From contig CM034613.1 of NCBI GenBank assembly GCA_020091685.1, positions 9,012,474-9,076,473 on the forward strand: a DNA stretch of 64,000 nucleotides, given 5' to 3'. Below are positions 44,262 through 54,634 of the stretch, one piece after another; position 1 is the first letter of the stretch, and each line of letters begins with the position of its first letter. The notes beneath the pieces were generated by a model that was not told the DNA's origin, made no database searches, and saw only the letters and a program-made list of their open reading frames with translations. The DNA comes from Lutjanus erythropterus (Eukaryota > Chordata > Actinopteri > Lutjaniformes > Lutjanidae). The position numbers were made by a program, and so were the translations under genes.

Positions 44262-44890
44262 GCAGGGCAGCTAATATGGCACTGCATCATGTTTCCTCCA
44301 CTGGATTGACACTCTAGAGGACACTTCTTAATGTTGTCTTCACTGAAAGGACACCCCCAAAAGGCAGAAATTCCCATTTTTCTACTACAAGGGCACCCTA
44401 GAGGACGCTTTAGCATGTTTTCTCCACTGGACGTCACTGTAGAGAGCACAGCATTACATTTGCTCTGGAAGGGCCCTCTAGAGGGCACTTCATCATGTTT
44501 CTTCCACTGGAAAAACACCCAGGAGGGCACTTTGTCTTTTTTTTCTTCCACTGAAAGAACATTTTATCACATTTTGTCCATTGGAAGGACAGCCTTGAGA
44601 GCACTTCGTCTTGTTTTCTCCACTGGCAGGTCAGCCCAGAGAGCAACTCTGCAAGTTTTCTCCACTGAAAGGCGTCCTGGAGGGCAGTTCACCACCTTTT
44701 CGCCATTGAATGGCGCACTAGAGGGTACTGCATCATGTTTTCCTCATTGAAGGGACACCCTAAAGGGCAGCTGAGAGGACACTGCAACATGTTTTTTCCA
44801 CTGAAAGGCACACTAGAGGGCACTTTATCAAGTTTTCTCTACTGGAAAGGCGCCCAGGAAGGCATCTAGAGGGCATTGCATCATGTTTTA
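44262..44890. repeat. Minisatellite, ~42-bp unit, about 15 copies
   Basis: The unit is approximately CTAGAGGGCACTTCATCATG, then TTTTCTCCACTGGAAGGG, then CACC, repeated with many substitutions from 44262 to 44890. Because 42 is a multiple of three, a 139-codon frame stays open on the plus strand (44331-44750) as a ~14-residue repeat (EGTSSCFFHWKNTQ, ERTFYHILSIGRTA and so on), and frames are open on the minus strand too. I regard these as by-products of the unit length, not as a gene. Confidence 0.85.
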
Positions 44891-45349
44891 TCTTTGTCAC
44901 CCCTTTGATCATTATGCACCACATACTTAGAACCATGGAAAGTCTGCTTGGATCAAATCTGGATCAAATATTAGACACAATGACACACAGATCTGAGACC
45001 TGTGGCAATACAACAGAATGTACCCAGCATGACTGGACTGAATATTATCTGAACCAGACCCATCCAAAGTCTGTTTCTAGGAAACAGGCAGACCCGTGAA
45101 AATCTTTGACACAAAGCAAAAAATGGCTGCTTAGTGGTCAGTCATTTCAGGGTGCTTTCACACATAAATAAGGGGGCAAAAACAGAGGGTATATGAAGTA
45201 TTTCTGACTACTTCACAGTCTTGTCTGATCTCCAAGTTATCTTTATTGATTGAAATCCACATGCCACATTCAAGCCAAAACATCTGGCCACACCAGCAGT
45301 GGAGCCACACTGGCCTGGTGCTTCACTGGCAATACAGTTGCCAGAGGTG

Positions 45350-45690
45350 GCAAATGTAAACACAATCTGTACTCAAGTAGAAGCATAGATACTTGTGTAA
45401 AAAAACACGACTCTACTAAAAGTAGAAGTACTCATTCAATTTCTTTACTCAAGTAAAAAGTACAGAATCTGAAAAGTACCAAAAGTATAAAAGTAATTTT
45501 GTGATCTCTGAAGGACAAAGCTAACTTTTCTTATCTTATGTCTTTTACATTCTTTTTGTCTTCTTACACATTTTAATCTGGCTATGTCTTTTTACTTCCT
45601 TTTTGTCTTATAATGCACTTTTCATCTTGCTACATCCATTTTGTCTTATTATGTCTTTCATCTTGTTACATACAAGATGAAAGGGATGTA
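45350..45690 (+). repeat. Dispersed AGTAAAAGTA-type repeat, copy C
   Basis: TGTACTCAAGTAGAAGCATA, ACTAAAAGTAGAAGTACTCA, TTCAATTTCTTTACTCAAGT and AAAAGTACAGAATCTG begin the copy. The T-rich block with TTTTGTCTTATTATG and CTTGTTACAT follows, as in copies A and B. Confidence 0.6.
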
Positions 45691-45829
45691 ACTTTTCATC
45701 TTTCATCTTTTTTCTGTAAAGTACAGATACCTCAAAAATGAACAGCAACATATTATTTTGCACTGGTTAACTTATCAGGTGTCCTGAAAAAACAGGTTGG
45801 AAAAGTTGCAGGTTTCTTGCTCTGAGTAT

Positions 45830-45945
45830 GTTGGAAACAGGTGTACGACAATTTTGAGCAACAAGAATTCTGATAAAGTGGATCATTTCATCGCAATAAG
45901 AGGCTTGACCGGGCAGACGGAGGTCACAGATGTTAAAAAACTTGG
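45830..45945 (+). repeat. Diverged repeat pair, member 1
   Basis: GGTGTACGACAATTTTGAGC, AACAAGAAT, GGGCAGACGGAGGTCACAGA and TTAAAAAAC recur in order at 47388-47505. Confidence 0.55.
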
Positions 45946-47039
45946 ATTTTGGAGAAAAGTTGAGCACCGTGACCCCGCCTGAAGGATTCTTTAAGTACTG
46001 TCCTTTATGAAAACTGCCCTATACCCCCCGTCCTCCCCACCAAACCAAACAAGCATCCAGCCATCACAAACACTAAATTCAGGAAATTTAAAAAAGACGA
46101 GGGCAAAAGGACAGCGAGGACCGTGTGTGTACAAATACAGGAAATACCAGCTTTCTCCTACAAGTGCTGTTCATGCATAAAACATGTCATGACCACAGCT
46201 GTCTTGTGAGCTTTCCCTCTGCATGACAATGACACACACTCGTACACGCACACCTCCAGCGGCGGCAACAAGCTCTCTGCCACGTAAAAACAAGCCGCAG
46301 AACAAAATCTCTAAGACGCCGTCACACAAAAGCAGCAGACGCATAATGACAGCCGTGTTACAGAAGCAAACCTCAGACTTTGTATGAAAAATAAAAGGGA
46401 GAAACCACCGCCACCACGCTCAGCTGAAGACATTAAACAATCTTCCAAACTATTTGAGGAATTAAGCAAATCTGGCATCTGTTGAACTGTGAGTAAAGGA
46501 TTTGCCTCAAGGTAGCTCCTGCAGGCTCCTGTTTGTAGCTGAGCCTGACCTTTGACCTCTGATTAAGGAGGAATATATTTTCCTATGGTGATAAAGAAAC
46601 ATTGCCACCTATCCAGTTGTGATTTCTACAGATAGAAAATGCAGGGTCTCCTATGTGTGAGACACTATGATAGAGCAGAACTTTAGCATCAGCCTGGTGT
46701 AGATGATATAAAACAAAACTTTTGTTTTTGCTTCCTTTTTTCACAAGGGAAAAAATATGAGACTTTCTTTATGCATGCAATATTTTTAAAATCTCCTTTG
46801 CCACGATAATCCCTCCAGCTGACAGGTGTGGCATACAGAGACGCTGAGGAAACAGCAGGATTTAAAACACATTTATTTGTCACTGAACTATGACTATTTC
46901 TCATGGAGCTACAGATACCAAATCAAAAAAAGACTGGAACTTCCTGGTTTGATCCTTAACACTACGTTGTATTTTTTTAATCTAATCTTTTATATCTTTT
47001 TACTGTTAAAGTATAAACTGAAAATAATTGTTAACTACA
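45946..47039. other. Unassigned non-coding stretch
   Basis: GC-richer at 46180-46440, AT-rich afterwards. No gene recognised. Confidence 0.4.
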
Positions 47040-47150
47040 GTTGTCAAATGTAGTGGAGTATAACGAACAGTATTTCCCTCTGATTTGTAATGGGTTAAAA
47101 GTAGAAAGTTGCATAAAATAAGAATACTGGAGTAAAGTGCAAGTACACAA
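47040..47150 (+). repeat. Fragment of a TAGTGGAGTA-type fish repeat
   Basis: AAATGTAGTGGAGTATAACG, AGTAGAAAGTTGCATAAAAT and ACTGGAGTAAAGTGCAAGTA match the far end of an abundant fish repeat related to the AGTAAAAGTA elements. Confidence 0.45.
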
Positions 47151-47387
47151 AACTTTTTGCTGTTTGAGAAGATTTTTATGAATAAGAATAAGGCATTTGA
47201 TTGAGTCTGCTACCTTGTTTATTTGCATGTTTAAAGTGATATACCAATATGTCACATCCTTCATTTAAGAAAATTTTAACTCTAGAAAGACTAAATCAGC
47301 CAAACAATAAGTTTTTGAAGGGATGGAACAGTATTTTTTTAATGCCACATATATAAGAATCATTTTAACAAACTTGTATGTTAGGAG

Positions 47388-47510
47388 AAGGTGTACGGTG
47401 ATTTTGTGTAACAAAAATGAAGGAAAATCTCAAGCGGTTTAAATTCTTATCTCACAGTCTGAGCGGGTAGACAGAGGTCAGAGATCAGTGAAAAAACCTA
47501 GACGAAATGA
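47388..47510 (+). repeat. Diverged repeat pair, member 2
   Basis: GGTGTACGGTGATTTTGTGT, AACAAAAATG, GAGCGGGTAGACAGAGGTCA and GTGAAAAAACC correspond to the member at 45830-45945. Confidence 0.55.
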
Positions 47511-47994
47511 CGTGTGAAAACAGAGTTTTTGGTTAGCAGCATGAAAATACAAACTCATGAAATTATTACCGAGGTCATTTGAGGTCTGACATTTGAAGGG
47601 TATTTTGGGAGCCACTTCGGTTAGTGGGGAGTACGTGGTGTGTTTGGGCCTCAGATCATTCTTACATGAGCTTTGTCGCACGTCTTTGGCCTGCGCTGTC
47701 CTCGCTGCCTTTGCTCGCTAATGATAAACAAAAACGCCATAAAACTAATCCTCATGAAAAGCAGCGACATCAAAATGGGCCTAAACAAGCACCGCTGTGT
47801 TCTGCCCCGGGTTTGGAATTCTATCCACATGTTCCCATTTGATCCCTGTTATTGCAGTCACTGAAACACAAATCCCAGCGACATTCCCACAACCACATGA
47901 CTGGGGCTGCCTCAGGGTCAGAGAGAGACACTGTTTGCCAGTTTGCATGCATGCATTACTGTTCGCCTGTGTGTGTGTGTGTTTGTTCTGCCAG
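47511..47994. other. Unassigned non-coding stretch
   Basis: Overlapping frames without recognisable domains. Confidence 0.4.
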
Positions 47995-48175
47995 CAGCGC
48001 TCCATACGATTTGTTCGGTAGCAGCAACTTTCGGCTTGTCAGTGCGCACCCTCCTGGTGGAGGTGAGGCCAGTGGACCAGCAGCAATGGGCCCTCTGGAT
48101 AAGATGGGCCTCCTGGATGAAGTGATTTTACTTCAGCTTCAGCTCTGCAATGAATCTGTTATAATGTACTTCTGA
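47993..48175 (+). other. Weak terminal-exon candidate
   Basis: After TTTGTTCTGCCAG (47981-47993) an open frame reads PYDLFGSSNFRLVSAHPPGG, then GEASGPAAMGPLDKMGLLDE and VILLQLQLCNESVIMYF before TGA at 48173-48175. The tract upstream is GT-rich, which makes a weak acceptor. Internally GGGCCCTCTGGAT and GGGCCTCCTGGAT form an 18-bp near-tandem repeat. Unrecognised. Confidence 0.18.
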
Positions 48176-48288
48176 AACAGTAGATATTAAGCCTTCTAAG
48201 TCGCGGATGGGTGTGGTTTACAACAACGGGTCAACTCAAACAGTGTAGATGAAACTATTACAGAAAATGTAACTAAATTTACTTTATT

Positions 48289-48925
48289 TTAAAGGGATAG
48301 TTCAGATTATTTAAAGTGGCATCATATGAGATACCTATCAAATGGTATTTTAGCCACTTACAAAAGGACCCAGCTGAAAAAAATCAATATCAGTTTAAGT
48401 GTACACTATATTTATAATATTTTTCGCTGCTTTACCTCACGGTCAAACGGCCTTTTCCACTGTTACATAAACCAAATATCGCTCTCGTCAAACCAACCAG
48501 ACTCCATAGGCGAAATCAGTCATTTTACCTCACAGAGCACAGGAGTTACTGGTCTTTACTGCTTCAACCAGCTGGTTAGTTTGTGTTATTGTCCTAAACT
48601 ACGAGATCAAGGCAGTGGTAGACCAGGAACTCCTACGTTCTGTGAGGTAAAATTATTGATTTCACCTATGGAGTGTGGTTGGTTTGGAGGGAGTGATATC
48701 TGGCTTGTATAACAGTGGTCTCCTGTTAGAAAAGGCTGTCTGATGGCAAAGTTAAGTTTGAAAGTATTCTAAATATAAAGTACAATTAAACTTTTGGTGC
48801 TCTCCACTACTCCTAATTGGGGACGTGCCGACCGCCATCTACTGTAGGCAATACACTGACTATTGGTAAGTACCACATACAACCCTACATGAAACAATCA
48901 GAAGTACTTCACTTTAGTCCCTTAA
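48289..48925. mobile_element. Foldback MITE, copy 2, TTAA-flanked
   Basis: Begins TTAAAGGGATAGTTCAGATT like copy 1 and carries the same mirrored inner blocks (CCAAATATCGCTCTCGTC, CATTTTACCTCACAGAGCAC on the left; CTGTGAGGTAAAATTATTG, GGTTTGGAGGGAGTGATATC on the right). The right end is decayed but still closes with GTCCCTTAA. TTAA lies at both ends, as expected of piggyBac-type insertion. About 637 bp. Confidence 0.85.
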
Positions 48926-49574
48926 ATGATGTATTAATTGACTTAAGATTTGACTTGAGATGAATTACGTGCATCTTTTGAGTGCAAGTCAAGCCTCTAA
49001 TCAATTGAAAGACTTGAGTGAAGCTGCAAAGGCGAAAGGCTGATATGAAATGAGTGAAAAGGTCCTGAAAGCATAAAAAAACAGAAAGCTGAAGGTGAAC
49101 TTAGAATCACCGAGCAGAGCTGAAGAGTGATGGCCGCAGCAAAGCCAAAACACAAACTCCGGCTCAGGATCAGGCCTTCCCGGACCCTGCTGGGCGAGTG
49201 TGTGTGTGTGTGTATGTGTTTGTGTGTGGACCCAGCCAGCCGTTCTGCGTAGGCTGCGGTCAAATCCCAGTCCAGTTTACAGTACAGGCTGTGACGCAGA
49301 TCGTTGCCCTATATGAGTGTGTGTGGAGTTGAATCACAATGTGGTGGTGTTGAGAACTTTTACTTGAGTTTAATTCATCACACTGAGCTCGAATGTGGTG
49401 ACTTTGGTTGGTACGGCTGTATATTTTTAAAAAACACATACCGTAGGTACATGCCAGTGTATACACTCTCACTACTGGGGTTCAATACATGCACAGGAAC
49501 GGGCATTAAAACATCAGCAAATTATGTTAATGCAAACATATAGGTTACACTCTAAAATACCACACTAAATACTA

Positions 49575-49930
49575 CACTACAGGGCCAAAGGGGACAGACA
49601 AATGACCATTACTCCAATGATTGTTGAACAAGTTATTCCATGCTTCTTTAAGAGCCTCCACTCCTCTGGTTTCAGGATTTTCACCAGATGTTGAACCTGC
49701 TGCAGGGATTTGATCCCCATTCAGCCACAGGAGCATTAGTGAGATTCAACACTGATGCTGGGTGATAAAGTCGAACTCACAGTTGGCGTTCCAGCTTGGT
49801 CTGAAGGTGCTGGATTGAGTCGGGGCTCTGTGCAGGCAAGTTCTTCCACAAAAAAAAAAAAAAGAAAATTTATTTCTTTATGGATCTGGCTTTGAGCGTG
49901 GGGGTAACTGGTATGTTGACATGAATCAAA
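49575..49930 (-). mobile_element. Tc1/mariner relic of a second family
   Basis: ACTACAGGGCCAAAGGGG, then CTTTAAGAGCCTCCACTCCT, CTGCAGGGATTTGATCCCCA, TTCAGCCACAGGAGCATTAG, GTTGGCGTTCCAGC and GGGGCTCTGTGCAGGC follow, in order, a fish Tc1-type element that I recall. The transposase runs on the minus strand in that family. Only about 355 bp of one end remain. Confidence 0.7.
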
Positions 49931-50759
49931 GTAGTTTGGACAGAGGTGTTAGTAATTCACCCTAAACTCATTCATTCATTTATCATCTCTTCCCTTCTCA
50001 CACTTTTTCATGTCAAGTCTTTTTTTCCATTGCTTTCTCTCCGTTACAGCCCTGTCACACTAGCATTTAAAAATGATGAAAATTTGTTGCTAAAAATCAA
50101 CTAATTTCATTGGAATCTCAAGCAAGAATGATGAAATAGAGCGGCCAAAATAGAGAAGGCTATTGGAGTTTATCAGTTAAATTGCAGCATTTACTTTTCG
50201 TAGAATTTCAGGCCCAACTAGCCTCCTCTCTCATCCTGGTGAGAATGCATTTCTGCTATTTACTGTTTATAAAATTCATAAACATATCATTGTGTATTAT
50301 ATTCTTGAACTGTACTTTAATGTATGTTGGCATGTATCTTAACAGATTCTGTTGCAATGCAATTTAGATTAAGTCACTTCTCAACACAACAAACAGAGGT
50401 TTGCCAACTTCAGGCAACAGGAGCCCAGTGACACAGATGAGACATTAAAAGGAGCCCTTTGGATGCACAGAAGAGACAAACCTCAGGACATGGCAGTCCA
50501 CAAAACAGTTCCAGTCAAGAGGTCGTCTACACTGATACCTGGACCACAGACATGACATTATCTGTATCTCTTTGTGTATCTGTTCAACCAGCAAACATCT
50601 ATCTCTGTATCTGTGTTCAGGAGAGAAGACCAGCTGTGTTTTACACTGTGTTTTTTACTGGGAGTCAGGTTAAACTGTGCAAATGTTGTATTTTCAAACC
50701 TTGTAGTCAAATCCTCGGAATTTTAAAGAATGCCAGTGGATGGGTTCTTGTTAGCACCC
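49931..50759. other. Unassigned non-coding stretch
   Basis: GCCCTGTCACACTAGCATTT at 50050-50069 resembles the edge of a fish repeat. Otherwise nothing recognised. Confidence 0.35.
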
Positions 50760-51085
50760 TTCGAGGGTGGAAAGTTTCTGAATAGAATCCTCAGTGAGGA
50801 CTCTGGATGAAACCATTACACAGTTGAAGGGTTTTCTATAGAATCTCTCATAGGGGGTTCTGGGTAAAACATTTCACAAATGGTTCTAGGTAAAACTCTT
50901 TATGTGGCTAGAACCCATCATAAAGGGTTATGCATAGAACTGTCTGCAAATGGTAGAACTCTCTGAAAAGGTTCTAAGGTTCTTTTATAAAAGGTTGTAC
51001 CAGGAATGTAAAAGTGCCCTCCTATGGGGACAAGCTGAAGAACCCTTTATGGTTCTAGTTAGCGCCTTTATTCCTAAGAGTGTAC
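50760..51085 (-). mobile_element. AGAACC-rich non-autonomous DNA element, copy 1
   Basis: Read on the minus strand it starts GTACACTCTTAGGAATAAAG, followed by GAACCATAAAGGGTTCTTCA, and continues with many AGAACC/GGTTCT words. Fish genomes hold abundant elements with a CACTCTTAGAAATAAAGG terminus and AGAACC body. The other terminus is unclear. Confidence 0.5.
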
Positions 51086-51164
51086 GCTTAGACATAAGAT
51101 AAAACATATGCTTTTTTGCATGCAAGATTTTTTGGAAGAAAGAGTTCTTCAAGGACTGTTGAAT

Positions 51165-51305
51165 GCTCAGAGGGTGGAAAGTAGAAAGATAGAACCCTTT
51201 GGGTGGAGTCATTACACCATTGAAGCGTTCCCTGTAGAACCTCCAATAAGGGATTCTGGGTAAAAACTTTCAAGTGGAACCTTTATAAAAGGTTTTACCA
51301 GGAAC
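51165..51305 (-). mobile_element. AGAACC-rich element, partial copy 2
   Basis: Repeats the inner part of the element at 50760-51085 on the same strand: GAGGGTGGAAAG, GTCATTACACCATTGAAG, TTCTGGGTAAAA, CTTTATAAAAGG, ACCAGGAACC. Confidence 0.5.
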
Positions 51306-51911
51306 CAAAAAGTGGAAGTGGTTTCCAAACTTTTTCTGGCATGCCTCACTTTAAGTTGAAATTTTCCAAATTCTAATCAGTAACATTGCAAAGAGCAAAT
51401 ATTGTTTCCACCACATTATTTGTGCTTTTACAAATAAGAATTCAGGTGCATTCCCAGTATCCACCTGTACGGGCTGGGGCTAGTATGTTCCCAGCTGGCT
51501 AGCATGTTAGCATGCAGGTCGCCAGCTACAGTAGCTCACAAACTCGCGCTGTGAGCAGTCAGTTTGCCTCTGAGCTGCTAAAAGTATTTCGCGCATGGAT
51601 GAATTTTGCTGCACCACTTTCTGGTGTTACTGGGTTTTTTTATTCCGTGTCCGTCTCTCTCCAAGTTTCTTCTCCCATCTCTTGCTCTCTCTCTCTGTCT
51701 CTCCCTCGCTGGCACCTACAGCTAAAAGTCATCACGCTCAATTACATTGACATGACTGGACCAACCGCTGTGTATGCGCACACAGACACATACACACACG
51801 TCTTCCAAGAATATTACAAAATACAAAGGCTTTTATAAGGGGAATACAGCACTCTTTGTGAACTCTCTCAGTCTGTCGTGTACTGTACTAATACACACTC
51901 TTTTACACACA
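51306..51911. other. Unassigned non-coding stretch
   Basis: AGTGGTTTCCAAACTTTTTC at 51316-51335 is a common fish-repeat start but decays quickly. No gene. Confidence 0.35.
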
Positions 51912-51934
51912 AACACACACACACACACACACAC
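51912..51934. repeat. (CA)n microsatellite
   Basis: About 11 CA units. Confidence 0.93.
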
Positions 51935-52494
51935 TTGTGCGCTTCACACATGTTGCTGTAATAATTTGGGGGTGAATAAAGGCTTTTTATTGAGGTTTAA
52001 TGATGTGTTCACTCTGAGCGGCTCTCTAATAGTGACACAGAACAGAGAGCTGGCTCAAGGATCCAGCCTTTAGCTGGTGACTCACACCTACACACACTCA
52101 CACACACACACACTCACTGGTGTTACAGTAAGTCGCTGACCCTCGCCTGACAGTCTGTCGGTATACGAGTGGGAAAAGTCATGTCTCCCACACTGTTAAC
52201 ATGGCCTTCACATCCTCTTCTCTTACTTTCACACCCTCTTCATGTGTTTGTAAAAAGAACATGCATGTAAAAGGCTCTCAGGGCGTATTAAACAGGAATG
52301 GGAGCCAGAGGAGACGGCTACGGGTACTGTGACAAACTAATTAGCCTGTAACATGGAAAAACGGTATTGCAGGCAAAGCAGAGGACACCAATAAGGTTCT
52401 CTGCAGCGGAAATGACATCTGGCGCCATCATGGAGGCTCAGTGGAACAACTCTATCCAGATAATGGTCAAATGTAGGGTGGCAACTAATGTCAA

Positions 52495-52800
52495 TATCAA
52501 GTATTGTTAGGGCTATAAAATGTCACAAAAAAAAGAAAAATCACCCGAAAAAAAACAGGTCTCATGTCTCCAGAGACCAGTGCGACATCTTTAAATGTTA
52601 GTTATATGTCTGTTTTGTTTGACCAACAGTCCAAAACCCAAAGATCATTAATTTATATTAATATAAAATAGAGAGAAGTGACAACACCCCACATTTAACA
52701 AGTTTGAACCCACCAATATTGAGTTAAATAATGAATGGATTATCAGATTTATTGTTGATTTTCAGTTGAAGAGTCAATAACCAATATTTTTCCAATACTG
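52495..52800 (+). repeat. Decayed hAT-type repeat
   Basis: TAGGGCTATAAAATGTCAC, TTTGTTTGACCAACAGTCCA, AAAACCCAAAGATCATTAAT and GATTATCAGATTTATTGTTG follow the outline of the element at 40186-40534, with gaps. Confidence 0.4.
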
Positions 52801-53809
52801 AACAAAATTAACCTACCACAAATTAGCATTGCGCCGGTGCACTCAGGCCTCTTTGTCTGAAATTACATCTAAAAGATTTGACAGCAGAATCTGTTTTAAA
52901 TGGCAGTTAACTATTAGAAGAGATGTCAGTTTTACTCAGTAATATGGCTGTTGTGAGTGTTGCAAAATATCTGTAAAAGTGTACATGCTCTCCCTTTTCT
53001 TTCCCCAAAAATGGCAAAACTGTCAGACTTTCTTATTGAAGACCTTTTAAAATAGACAACAATCAAAATGTGGACACATTTTCCAAGTCAAAGTGTACTT
53101 AAATATATAAATTTGTTAATAATTATGTAATGTAGATAAGTTTTGCTGGACTTTAAGTATTAATCAGTGCTAATGTGTCTGTCTTGTTAAGTAAGTCAAC
53201 CATCTTGGGGGTTGAGGAGCCTCTGTGTTGTTCACTTTGGGGTGCCTGGGAAAAGCCTCGGGGTTCATGAGCAGTTCATAAGGCCCTCGTAAGATGCTGC
53301 AAAGGGCCCCGTAAGGTATTTATAACATGCTACCATAGAGCCCCCCGACTGCTAAAACAAATCATTAGCATCCTGCAAAAATCTTACATGACTCTGAAGA
53401 GGCAATTTTTGAGGAAATGAGAAAACCTGGCTTATTTTCTTGTCGATGCAGCCGCATTTTTGACATTTCAGGAGGTGCTGTCAAAGGTCAGGCCTCTGCA
53501 GATGCTTATGAGAACTGACTACACTTTTTGAGACACGATTTTCTTGATGGTTTGGTTCCTCTGATTTTAATTAATCTCTCAGTCAAGGCTGCTGAGCTGC
53601 CTTCAATATTCATGTCATTAAATCAAAAATTGGCTTGAGAATAGGGTTAATCGTCAACAAATTAGTTTAACGATACTGGCAACAACACCATTACATTGTT
53701 GTTTTGATATTTTCTTGCATTATTTGCTTCTTATTACATTACATGCTTCATTGCAATTTGTTTTATTACATTATTGGCATTTGCTATGGGAAATGATGAA
53801 GTTAAAGGC
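52801..53809. other. Unassigned non-coding stretch
   Basis: The phrase GGGGTTCATGAGCAGTTCAT with AAGGCCCTCGTAAGATG (53264-53300) resembles GTTCATAAGG/GGCTCGTAAG words at 54035-54115, on the other side of the SINE. Otherwise nothing recognised. Confidence 0.4.
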
Positions 53810-53918
53810 CTCCAAAGGGTCAAACGGAGGGTAGTGTCTTATTGACTGACCACTGCAGGGACTGAACCCGTGACCTCGCAGTCACAGCACAGCTTCCAAA
53901 CCACGAGGCCACTCCTCC
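53810..53918 (-). mobile_element. tRNA-derived SINE, minus strand
   Basis: The minus strand from 53918 reads GGAGGAGTGGCCTCGTGGTT, a box A like that of Ser/Leu tRNAs (TGGCCnnGTGGTT). At 53858-53869 it has a near-perfect box B, GGGTTCAGTCCC. Spacing between boxes is tRNA-like. The 3' part has no matching acceptor stem, so it is not a functional tRNA. A short body ends in GGAGGCCTTTA. Different family from the SINE at 9523. Confidence 0.7.
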
Positions 53919-54634
53919 GTGTGTAGCGGTATGATTGGAGAGGTTTTGGTGTCAGTTTGGGTGACAGGAGGGTCTTTGTGCAGCGTTGAGGGCCTGCCTG
54001 GGAAATTGTAGTTTAAATAGCGCCTGGGGGCTCGTAAGAGCGTCTTTGATGGGCTCATAGGGAGTTCATAGCGTGGTGGAGAGGGTTCGTAATGTAGTGA
54101 TGAGGGTTCATAAGGCTGGTGTTACAGGCACAGGAAGGTCAGGAACTCTGCAAGAAGCTAATGGTGGGTTCCAACTTGTAGCCTCTTTTTGACCTGACGG
54201 ACAGGAATTAGAAAATCCTCATCGTCCTCCCACTTCATTTACTTGTTCTCTTCGATCCACTCCGCTTCATTTCATTTATTTTAAACAAAAACTGCCTGTT
54301 CTGGTGTACTTTGGCTAAAGAGTGACAATCTATGAATACAAACTGCCTTTAACCTCATTATTTTCTGATTCATTCACTCAATTCTTTGTACGTTTATTTC
54401 ATCCTGTCGTCTCTTATTCCCAGCCACTCTCCTCTCCTCTCTTCCCCTCATCACCCTCTCCGCTCGATGGGAAGCTGAGGGTCAATGTGTTTAACACACC
54501 CACAAATATACGGTCTTTCTCTCTAAAGAGGGCCCCCTGTTTCTATTGAGACCCCAACATGCTCGTTAAAATCCTCCCATAACCGTTCATCCTTTTTTCA
54601 AACACTCCTCTACCCTCTTCCCTTTTCTCTCTTA
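53919..54634. other. Unassigned non-coding stretch
   Basis: Short GGGTTCGTAA/GGGTTCATAA reiterations at 54060-54115, then pyrimidine-rich text. No gene. Confidence 0.4.

Noticed and set aside
44331..44750. 139-codon repeat protein
   Set aside because: Open only because the minisatellite unit is divisible by three; the minus strand is open too.
44262..44890. Regularly spaced repeats resembling a CRISPR array
   Set aside because: Units are contiguous and diverged with no spacers, and the DNA is vertebrate.
53847..53918. Functional tRNA gene on the minus strand
   Set aside because: Boxes A and B are present, but the 3' side does not pair with GGAGGAG to form an acceptor stem; the SINE reading fits better.
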